A DNA stretch of 21,008 nt, from the NCBI GenBank assembly GCA_030044775.1, contig JASICF010000326.1:1-21008 (forward strand). The letters are read 5' to 3'. The notes beneath the pieces were generated by a model. The model searched no databases. It was not told the DNA's origin and saw only the letters and a program-made list of their open reading frames with translations. Positions 11,773 to 18,291 of this stretch are shown here, in pieces. Position numbers and translations under genes: made by a program. Within the stretch, counting starts at the first letter, position 1, and each line of letters opens with the position of its first letter. The stretch comes from Candidatus Sulfotelmatobacter sp. GTDB taxonomy: Bacteria > Acidobacteriota > Terriglobia > Terriglobales > Acidobacteriaceae.

Positions 11773-12460
11773 AAAGATTGTCACTTTTTCCGGAATCGAT
11801 GGAGCCGGCAAGAGCACGCAGATACAGGCGCTCACCCTCTGGCTTCACTCTTCCGGTCTCACAGTGCGATCGCTCAGCTTCTGGGACGATGTTGTCATGT
11901 TCGCGCGACTCCGCGAGGGCATGAGCGGAAGAATATTCAAAGGCGATCCTGGGATTGGCTCGCCTGACAAGCCGGTGAATCGCCGTGACAAGAACGTAAG
12001 GTCCCGGCCAGTGACAGGCGTGCGTTTTTTCCTCTACTTTCTTGATGCTCTGAATACCTGGCGCAAAGTTCACTCGGAGAAAAACAGCCAGGCCGATGTC
12101 GTGATCTTCGATCGCTACATCTACGACGAGCTCGCCAATCTGCCTTTGCAGCGAAGGTTTACGCAGATCGCAATCTCTGTTCTGTCGCGGATCATTCCAA
12201 AGCCAGATATTGCCTATGTGATCGATGCCGAGCCGCTCGCCGCGCGCCAGAGAAAACCCGAATATCCTCTCGAGTTCATTCGCGAAAACCGCGAAGCCTA
12301 TCTGACTTTAAGCCGCTTGATCACAGGCATTCAGGTAATCGGACCTCTTCCGGTTGAGTCGACGGAACAGAGAGTGAAGGAAGTCTTTGCAGAATATTTC
12401 TGCTCCGAGCCGGGCAACCACAAGACGGCCAGCCACGCAGTTACTGATTCCGCGCGTTGA
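11759..12460 (+). CDS. Thymidylate kinase-like P-loop protein
   Basis: The 233-residue protein begins with a P-loop GIDGAGKST at residues 12-20 and carries the DR(Y/H)-type motif FDRYIYDE with Asp118. A possible LID segment with basic residues lies around RQRKPEYPLEFIRENREAYL. The layout is that of the dTMP kinase superfamily, which phosphorylates dTMP to dTDP. An insertion rich in charged residues (about 55-85) and divergence outside the motifs make the substrate uncertain. Such proteins also occur in polysaccharide gene clusters with unknown substrates. It lies between an exported protein and a glycosyltransferase, which suggests a surface glycan role rather than DNA precursor synthesis. 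The start follows a 14-bp duplication and has no obvious ribosome-binding site, so translation may be coupled to the gene ending 17 bp upstream. Confidence 0.7.
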   Translation: MGEQAKIVTFSGIDGAGKSTQIQALTLWLHSSGLTVRSLSFWDDVVMFARLREGMSGRIFKGDPGIGSPDKPVNRRDKNVRSRPVTGVRFFLYFLDALNTWRKVHSEKNSQADVVIFDRYIYDELANLPLQRRFTQIAISVLSRIIPKPDIAYVIDAEPLAARQRKPEYPLEFIRENREAYLTLSRLITGIQVIGPLPVESTEQRVKEVFAEYFCSEPGNHKTASHAVTDSAR

Positions 12461-12551
12461 AATCGGGCTGCTTCTACGCTCATTTCACCAGCCAACATCT
12501 TTCCTGACAAGCACATCGAAATATGGGGCGACTTCGTAGGCCGGAGCGAGA

Positions 12552-14198
12552 ATGAAGATTTGTCTGGTAACCACCTTCCCACCCAGCCAGGGCGGACTGA
12601 GCGAGTATGGTTTGCACATTGCGCAGGAACTCCACCGGAATCCCTTCCTCACCCTCACAATTCTCGCGGACAGGCTGTCGACCGACGAGCCCGAATTGGA
12701 TGGTTACTCTGTCATCCGGTGCTGGTCGTTCGATGACCCGCGAACCGTCTTCCGGCTCTTGAAGATGCTGCGTCAACTTAAACCGGATGTGGTGTGGTTC
12801 AATCTGCTCTTCAGCACGTTTGGACGCAGTCCCTTGAGCGCATTTCTCGGCTTGCTCACGCCTTTGTTCGCCCGCATGAGCGGATGCTACACGCACGTGA
12901 CTTTGCATCACCTCATGGATACGGTCAATCTCACGGACGCGGGGGTACGATACGCCCGCGCTTACCGTTTTGGCGGAAGGCTGGCCACCAGGATTTTGTT
13001 GCTCTCGAACTCTGTTTCTGTCCTGATGCCCGGCTATCGCGAGATTCTGCGCGAGAAATACGGCCGCGACAATGTGCATCTCCGTTCGCACGGAATTCTC
13101 ACCACGATGCCGGAATATCCTGACTTTTCCCGGCGCGGAAATCCGGAGCTGCGCATTCTCGCATTCGGGAAATGGGGCACCTACAAACGGCTGGAACTCA
13201 TGATCGAAGCATTCGAGACCATATCCAGAAGCGTTCCGCAGGCGAGACTCGTCGTCGGTGGAGGCGACCATCCGCAGGCCGTGGGCTATATCGATTCGGT
13301 AAGAGAGAAGTACGCCGGAAATCCGAAGTTTGAATTTACAGGGTATGTTCCCGAAGCTGAATTGCCCGCTCTATTTCAGCGTTCGACAGTCGCGGTTATG
13401 CCCTATTCTTCGTCTACAGGCTGCAGCGGGGTTGCTCACCTCGCTTGTGCCTATGGCGTGCCTATTGTGTGCGCCGACCTTCCCGATTTTCGCCAAATGG
13501 CCGAGACAGAAGAGATTGCGATCGAGTTTCACAAACCGGGAGATGCGCAAGACCTTGCGAGATGCCTGATACGCTTGCTTACCAGTCCAGCGAAGCAAGA
13601 GGAAATGGCGGCACAGAATTACTTCACTGCTCTTCGCATGACCATGCCGACGATCGTATTGAAATACCTGCGTCACTTTGAAATCGACCAGAGAGCCGAA
13701 TTGTTGCGGCAAGTCACCCGCTTCCGGAGGCTGCCCAGTTGGGTTCCTTCCAAGGCTCTCTTACTGAGAAGAATGACCCGCCATTCCTCGGGATTGATTT
13801 ACCGCCCGGCGGTACATCGACCGGCGGCCGGACGTAGCAGTGACAAGCTCTTACTGCACGATGACGTTCACGGTGGCGGAAAGCCGCGTGGAACTGGCAT
13901 CCCCATCGATAGTGATAGGGTAATTGACCGGCGTGTGAACAGCATTGCTTCCAACCGCGCTTTTGACCACGCCGCTTTGAGGTCCGGTGCCACCTCCACA
14001 AGAGGCGCCAACCATTCCGATCCCGATCAGCGCGACGATGGCCAGCGCCTGGATGCGGCCCCGCCCGGGAGCGCTTCCCACGAAGATGAAGCCAATAATT
14101 CCAAACGAAAGAATCCAGCTGGCGTAGATTGGACCCCTACTTCGCTCCTGCGCGGAACTCATCCTGCGAACGGCAACGGTAGAAATGGTAAGGGTTGA
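12552..14198 (+). CDS. GT4-type glycosyltransferase with a probable read-through tail
   Basis: The first ~430 residues match the GT-B/GT4 fold. The N-terminal domain opens MKICLVTTFPPSQGGLSEYG, and the C-terminal domain (about 200-380) contains ILAFGKWGTYKRLELMIEAF, ARLVVGGGD, FEFTGYVPEAELPALF and YGVPIVCADLPDF. It probably transfers a sugar from a nucleotide donor during surface polysaccharide synthesis. The usual E-x7-E donor motif is altered: at STGCSGVAHLACAYG neither glutamate is present. GGAG at 12543-12546 lies five bases before the ATG. Family members are about 400 residues. Residues 434-548 are encoded opposite the end of the convergent secreted glycosidase gene and are polar and low in complexity, so they are probably not a conserved domain. 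The 91-bp gap before it still fits the upstream operon. Confidence 0.83.
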   Translation: MKICLVTTFPPSQGGLSEYGLHIAQELHRNPFLTLTILADRLSTDEPELDGYSVIRCWSFDDPRTVFRLLKMLRQLKPDVVWFNLLFSTFGRSPLSAFLGLLTPLFARMSGCYTHVTLHHLMDTVNLTDAGVRYARAYRFGGRLATRILLLSNSVSVLMPGYREILREKYGRDNVHLRSHGILTTMPEYPDFSRRGNPELRILAFGKWGTYKRLELMIEAFETISRSVPQARLVVGGGDHPQAVGYIDSVREKYAGNPKFEFTGYVPEAELPALFQRSTVAVMPYSSSTGCSGVAHLACAYGVPIVCADLPDFRQMAETEEIAIEFHKPGDAQDLARCLIRLLTSPAKQEEMAAQNYFTALRMTMPTIVLKYLRHFEIDQRAELLRQVTRFRRLPSWVPSKALLLRRMTRHSSGLIYRPAVHRPAAGRSSDKLLLHDDVHGGGKPRGTGIPIDSDRVIDRRVNSIASNRAFDHAALRSGATSTRGANHSDPDQRDDGQRLDAAPPGSASHEDEANNSKRKNPAGVDWTPTSLLRGTHPANGNGRNGKG

Positions 14199-15719
14199 AG
14201 TTGCTGATCCCGTGCCTGGAGTAATGCTGTTCGGCGAAAAGGAGCAACTCAGCGTAGGGGGCAGGCCGCCGCATGAGAGTGCGATCGGTGCATTCAGAAT
14301 CCCTGATTTCATGGCAGCAGTGACGGTCACTGTAACCGCTTTGCCAGAGGGAACGCTCACGGTATTCGGAGACGCACTGAAAGAGACTGTCGCCGTTGCG
14401 GGCGGTGGAGGTAGTGGCGCGCTTGAAACCGTGCTCGCGCAACTAGGGCTGTAATTCACCGCTGCGGTTATGTGGTTCGAGAACGAAGGCATCCCGACAG
14501 CTTGGACAAAAAGTTGATAGTTTCCGGAAGGAATCGGAAACCCGCATAGGTTCAGCGAGTGAACGCCAGCGGCCACATTAGTTAGCGGCATCAGATTTTG
14601 CCCATCGGTGCTGATGTAGGCGGTGTAGTAATCCACCGTATTCTCATTTCCGCTAATCGCCCATTGCAATGAGTTTGAACTCAGCGAAGAGGTGAGAGAA
14701 AAGCAGTTGTCGATGCCGGATTCAATTTCCGTGGCTTCCTCGTAATCATTCCAGGTCACAATCTGCATGTAGGGCAGAGGCTTTCCCGAGTTGTACAATC
14801 CATTGATTTCCGAGAATGTTTGCAGCCATGTCTGGCCGCACTGCTGCGACATGATCCGATCGCTTCCCCACGACGCCAGAGTGTCGTTAAACCCTTTGTA
14901 AGTTGCGCCGATGGTCTCCACGCTCGGGTACCCCATTCCCGTCTGATAAAAGCTGGTGAGATAAGGAAGCCCGTAATCGCTCGCTGTCGGCATGACCCAC
15001 GAATAACTCCCCCCAGTCAAGTCAGCCGTGAAGCCGCTGTTGTTCTGAAAGATCAAGATTGGCTGCACGCCCATCCCGGCCAGCGCTGCGTTCCAGCTCA
15101 CGGAAGGATAGGAAAGATTGACGTTGAATTGGGTAATGACGGGTTTCCCTTCCATGGTCATGTATGCAGGCGAAGGAAAATAAGTCGATTCGACATACTG
15201 CAGATCGTTGACAAGCGCCTGTTGGGGCGAGCATCCGGCGCAAGAGTACCACTCGATTGCTCCCTGATCGATCATGATGGCAAAAGTGAATCCAGGGTGC
15301 GCTTCCGCCTGTGTCATGATCTGCAGCGCCGCCTGGTCCATGAAATTGCCGGGTCCGTACCAGTCGAGGATGACGCCATCGATCCCGCGGCTCACCATGT
15401 CGTTGATCTGATTCGCAACCTCGGTAGGATCTGTCGAGTTGTACCCGATATTCATATGGTTCGGCTCCCCGAACCACAGCACCATATGGGCATATATCTT
15501 GGTGGTAGCGCCGGAGTAAAGCAAAGTGTGGACATCGGCTTTGCTCACGTTTCCTGCGCCAAGGTCGCCGTTTGGAAGTGTTGTAAATGTATTCGCAGCG
15601 CTGGTGTTGTTGGAGGTTTGAGCAGCCAGTGTGGTAGTTGGCACTACATAGGACGAATTGGTCGCAAATAACGTGGAAGCTGTCAGGAGAACTGCGACTG
15701 CAAGATAGAGTTGACGCAT
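13851..15719 (-). CDS. Secreted GH71/GH99-like glycoside hydrolase with Ig-like domain and C-terminal membrane module
   Basis: The 622-residue protein has a signal peptide (about 1-19). A barrel-like catalytic region follows (about 55-340) with KIYAHMVLWFG, GIDGVILDWYGPGNF, a glycine-rich middle and VTWNDYEEATEIESGID. These resemble the GH71/GH99-like clan of endo-glycanases; Asp in LDWYG and the Glu residues in NDYEEATEIE are candidate active-site residues. A beta-sandwich follows, a proline linker (PLPPPPATA), then an Ig-like domain (about 450-515). Two hydrophobic segments (about 532-547 and 556-572), Ser-Cys-Gly-Gly-Gly at 573-577 and a last beta-rich stretch end the protein. The substrate, perhaps an alpha-glucan or the polysaccharide made by the locus, is inference. 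GAGGA lies just before the ATG. The last 348 bp overlap the convergent glycosyltransferase frame. Confidence 0.72.
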   Translation of the reverse strand: MRQLYLAVAVLLTASTLFATNSSYVVPTTTLAAQTSNNTSAANTFTTLPNGDLGAGNVSKADVHTLLYSGATTKIYAHMVLWFGEPNHMNIGYNSTDPTEVANQINDMVSRGIDGVILDWYGPGNFMDQAALQIMTQAEAHPGFTFAIMIDQGAIEWYSCAGCSPQQALVNDLQYVESTYFPSPAYMTMEGKPVITQFNVNLSYPSVSWNAALAGMGVQPILIFQNNSGFTADLTGGSYSWVMPTASDYGLPYLTSFYQTGMGYPSVETIGATYKGFNDTLASWGSDRIMSQQCGQTWLQTFSEINGLYNSGKPLPYMQIVTWNDYEEATEIESGIDNCFSLTSSLSSNSLQWAISGNENTVDYYTAYISTDGQNLMPLTNVAAGVHSLNLCGFPIPSGNYQLFVQAVGMPSFSNHITAAVNYSPSCASTVSSAPLPPPPATATVSFSASPNTVSVPSGKAVTVTVTAAMKSGILNAPIALSCGGLPPTLSCSFSPNSITPGTGSATSTLTISTVAVRRMSSAQERSRGPIYASWILSFGIIGFIFVGSAPGRGRIQALAIVALIGIGMVGASCGGGTGPQSGVVKSAVGSNAVHTPVNYPITIDGDASSTRLSATVNVIVQ

Positions 15720-15806
15720 CGGTCCTCAGGGGCGAAGCACAGCCGAGGATCTTGCACACGGCGGCCGCAAAGAGGAAAGGCGCCCGGCCTGTAGATTTCC
15801 TCTTGC
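15720..15806 (-). promoter_or_regulatory. Structured 5' leader of the glycosidase gene with sequestered ribosome-binding site
   Basis: Read on the minus strand, AAGAGGAAA (15804-15796) pairs perfectly with TTTCCTCTT (15778-15770) around a 17-base GC-rich loop. A further GC/GC pair follows past one bulged base (15805-15806 with 15767-15768). Nearer the gene, TCCTCGG (15749-15743) can pair with CCTGAGGA (15730-15723), including one G-U pair. This buries the GAGGA ribosome-binding site three bases before the start. Two helices of this kind suggest translational control by RNA structure. It matches no riboswitch class that I can recognise. Confidence 0.5.
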
Positions 15807-16034
15807 CGGCCTAACTTTCTTTTTTCTTGCTTGGTCTTGCTGGACTTTCTGGGAACTGGCTGAGCTTACGTCGAAAGGGTCGATGAGAGAAAGATAACAA
15901 TCGGGCAAGAACCTTAGTGTTAACGCCCGAGACTCAAACTAATAACTTGTCGTTTCAATCTCGATTCGGGATTGAAGGTCAGAGGCTGGAGGGCTCGGTG
16001 GATTGAGCCGCGAATATCCGAAACGATTTGCTAT
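15807..16034. other. Intergenic region with two inverted repeats upstream of the glycosidase leader
   Basis: Together with the leader this makes a 315-bp gap without a gene. It holds TCGGGC (15901-15906) with GCCCGA (15925-15930), and TTCAATC (15954-15960) with GATTGAA (15970-15976). Neither is followed by a T-run on either strand, so they look more like operators or weak mRNA 3' structures than terminators. A pyrimidine-rich run lies at about 15811-15838 on the plus strand. The glycosidase promoter must lie here, but I could not place it with confidence. Confidence 0.45.
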
Positions 16035-16958
16035 TTACTGCTGGTTTGAAGCCTGCACTGTCATGTTTCGTGCGACGTAGTGGTTGCCATCGAAACGCGC
16101 CAAGACCGTGACTTGAGCCGCCTCATGCAGGTTTTCATCGGGCGGAATCAGCGCGGGATCGAAGGAGATTTCATAGGTTTTGTTATCAATGGAAGAGGTT
16201 ATGACCAACAGGCCAAGACGAAGGTCTAATCCGGTCACGCGCCCGGCAAACGTGAAACTCATTCCGGGAACCGCGAGTACGGAAACTTCACGAGCTACAT
16301 CCTCGCCGTCTTGTTGCGAACCGAATTTGATGTTTACCAAAGTTCCTGGAATAAGTTCATTCACGGTCGTAGCGCGACCGCCTTGAACGATCGTAGTCTG
16401 CGGAGTCAGCAGCACCTTCATCGGGCGGGGAGAGATCGCATCGCGGAGCAACAATTCTTGTTTATCGGCGCGGTACGCGGTTATGGTTCCCTGGCTTTCT
16501 CCCGCCACGACTGCATTGCGCAGGCGAATGTTTTTCGCAAAGACCATGCTGCCGTCAAGGATCGTATCAACGTAAACGCGGTCTCCCAGGTGAAGGTCGG
16601 CTGCCGATCCCGGCTGGGATCCCAGATAAATGTGCGTGCGCGGGTCGAAAAAAATCTTTTCTTTGCCGCCTCCGAAAGCTTGCACGGTAATTTCATCGCG
16701 TACGCGATCGAGCTTCTGGATGATGCCGCCAATCAGGGTCGCATTCGCCGGCGGTAGAGACGGCAGGTCCGGTAAAAGGCTTGCAGGATCGATGGTTGCG
16801 TCCGTGTCGCCAGTTGCATCTGCCGGGTCGTTCGCGTCCGCAGATTTAGGCGCGGAGGATACCATGTCTTGCGCTGGTGCCGGCGTCTGCGCCGCGCCCG
16901 CCGCGCCAGCGCCACTCAGGATAGCTACCAAGAACGCGCACCACGCCAGACGACCCAT
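16035..16958 (-). CDS. Exported protein with three DUF5666-like beta repeats
   Basis: From the ATG at 16958 the protein is 307 residues with a signal peptide (MGRLAWCAFLVAILSGAGAA, cut near residue 23). A low-complexity Ala/Asp/Pro stretch follows, then three similar beta-rich modules: GGIIQKLDRVRDEITVQ with DLHLGDRVYVD, GTITAYRADKQELLLR with ELIPGTLVNIKF, and GRVTGLDLRLGLLVITS with EAAQVTVLARFDG. This pattern resembles DUF5666 OB-like repeats, found in exported proteins of unknown function. A longer frame reaches 17060, but its extra 34 residues are charged and would bury the signal peptide, so I chose 16958. A G-rich run (GAAGGGGG) lies about ten bases upstream of it. It is divergent from the TPR gene. 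A binding or structural role in the envelope is likely but unproven. Confidence 0.65.
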   Translation of the reverse strand: MGRLAWCAFLVAILSGAGAAGAAQTPAPAQDMVSSAPKSADANDPADATGDTDATIDPASLLPDLPSLPPANATLIGGIIQKLDRVRDEITVQAFGGGKEKIFFDPRTHIYLGSQPGSAADLHLGDRVYVDTILDGSMVFAKNIRLRNAVVAGESQGTITAYRADKQELLLRDAISPRPMKVLLTPQTTIVQGGRATTVNELIPGTLVNIKFGSQQDGEDVAREVSVLAVPGMSFTFAGRVTGLDLRLGLLVITSSIDNKTYEISFDPALIPPDENLHEAAQVTVLARFDGNHYVARNMTVQASNQQ

Positions 16959-17121
16959 ATCGATTACATCCCCCTTCGCTTTTCGACGCAGTAGTTCGAT
17001 GCCGATTCTCCGCGCAAGGTGGTCGTCTTTCGAAAAAATGAGAAATCGCACGGCAAACAATGGCTGTTGGTTCGCATCCTAATTGCGCTTGACCTGCAAT
17101 CTGTGGAAAGGGTGTATCCGC
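16959..17121. promoter_or_regulatory. Divergent intergenic region between the DUF5666-like and TPR genes
   Basis: This 163-bp region must contain promoters for both divergent genes if they are regulated together. The closest plus-strand match is TTGACC (17089-17094), but no good -10 box follows at the right distance. I can therefore name no promoter with confidence. Confidence 0.3.
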
Positions 17122-18279
17122 ATGTTCTTGAAGGCCCGAGGTGTGAAGTTCTGGAACATCAGGAATTTGGTCACTGCCGGCCTGGTTGGGACTGCGATGG
17201 TGGCCTGCCCCTGCACCCGTGCAGGTGAAATCAAGATCACATTACCCATGCGGAGCGATCTCACTCCCGTGCAACGATTGAACCGCAAGGGTGTGGAAGA
17301 AGTCGCCCGGCATCGCTACGAAAAAGCAGAAGCTCTGTTTTATCGAGCTTACCTGCTTGACCCGGATGATCCCTTTACGCTGAACAATTTGGGCTACATC
17401 TCAGAACTGCAGGGCCAGGTCGACCGTGCGTTGAATTTTTACCAGCTTGCCGGAGAGCAGGCGACCGATGCCGTCATCGCGCGTGCGAGTTCGTCCAAAG
17501 TTGAAGGGCAATCGATCAAGGCGGCTTTGGCCATCCCCGATCAGCCAATGCAAATCAATCATGACAATGTGGAAGCTGTGCGCATGCTTTCTCAGGGGCG
17601 CGCTCCCGAAGCCGACTTATTCCTGACACAGGTTCTGAGGAAAGATCCAAATAATGTCTTCACCTTGAACAATCTTGGCGTCGCCAAGGAGATGGAAGGC
17701 GAGTCGCAGGACGCGTTGAAGTTTTACGACCAGGCTGCTGCTGGAAATTCCAGCGCCTCCGCCGTGGTGACGCTCGACCGCAATTGGAGAGGCAAATCTG
17801 TAAGCCAGATGGCCGCCCGGAATGCCAAGAGCCTGCGCTCGCGGATCACGAGCCAACAGGGCACGGAAGCGCAACTGGCGGACTTGAACGTACGGGGCGT
17901 TTCCGCGCTGAACCGGAACGACGTACGGGATGCGGAACAGGATTTTCGAGCAGCCTACGCACTCGATCCTAATAATGCATTTGCGTTGAACAATATCGGC
18001 TATGTTTCTGAAATGAACGGCGACCGCGAGACGGCCCAGTTTTTTTACGGTAAAGCCCAGACCACGCCCGGCGCAAATCTGAAAATCGGCTTGGCGACGC
18101 GAACCACCGCCGAAGGGTCGAAACTGTTCCAGGTTGCGTCGCAAAGCGATTCCAGCGTGCAATCGAAGGTCTCTCAGGAGCAGGCGGCGCGGCGCGCGCG
18201 CAATGAGCCGGTGGAGCTGCTGCGTCGGGATAATACTCCCGTACAAGAACAACCTGGCCAAACCACTCCCAACGAATAA
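17122..18279 (+). CDS. Exported TPR-repeat protein, possible lipoprotein
   Basis: The 385-residue protein has an N-terminal hydrophobic segment (about 14-29). Cys29 in AMVAC sits where a lipobox would end, so it may be a lipoprotein, although Met at -3 is unusual. Three helical TPR modules occur about 100 residues apart: LDPDDPFTLNNLGYISELQG (80-99), KDPNNVFTLNNLGVAKEMEG (174-193) and LDPNNAFALNNIGYVSEMNG (281-300). TPR modules bind other proteins. Polar linkers join them, and the last ~45 residues are charged and probably disordered. The frame is open to a TTG at 17083, but ATG 17122 gives a proper export signal and follows GGAAAGGG (17104-17111). Its stop lies 12 bp from the stop of the convergent flippase gene. 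A role in envelope or polysaccharide secretion is inferred from neighbours. Confidence 0.8.
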   Translation: MFLKARGVKFWNIRNLVTAGLVGTAMVACPCTRAGEIKITLPMRSDLTPVQRLNRKGVEEVARHRYEKAEALFYRAYLLDPDDPFTLNNLGYISELQGQVDRALNFYQLAGEQATDAVIARASSSKVEGQSIKAALAIPDQPMQINHDNVEAVRMLSQGRAPEADLFLTQVLRKDPNNVFTLNNLGVAKEMEGESQDALKFYDQAAAGNSSASAVVTLDRNWRGKSVSQMAARNAKSLRSRITSQQGTEAQLADLNVRGVSALNRNDVRDAEQDFRAAYALDPNNAFALNNIGYVSEMNGDRETAQFFYGKAQTTPGANLKIGLATRTTAEGSKLFQVASQSDSSVQSKVSQEQAARRARNEPVELLRRDNTPVQEQPGQTTPNE

Positions 18280-18291
18280 GATTCCCGGCGC

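Noticed and set aside
14820..15671. A 283-codon plus-strand frame opposite the secreted glycosidase
   Set aside because: The minus strand has a signal peptide, a catalytic-like region and a ribosome-binding site; the plus frame has none.
17083..17121. TTG start extending the TPR protein by 13 residues
   Set aside because: The ATG at 17122 gives a better export signal and has a G/A-rich ribosome-binding site.
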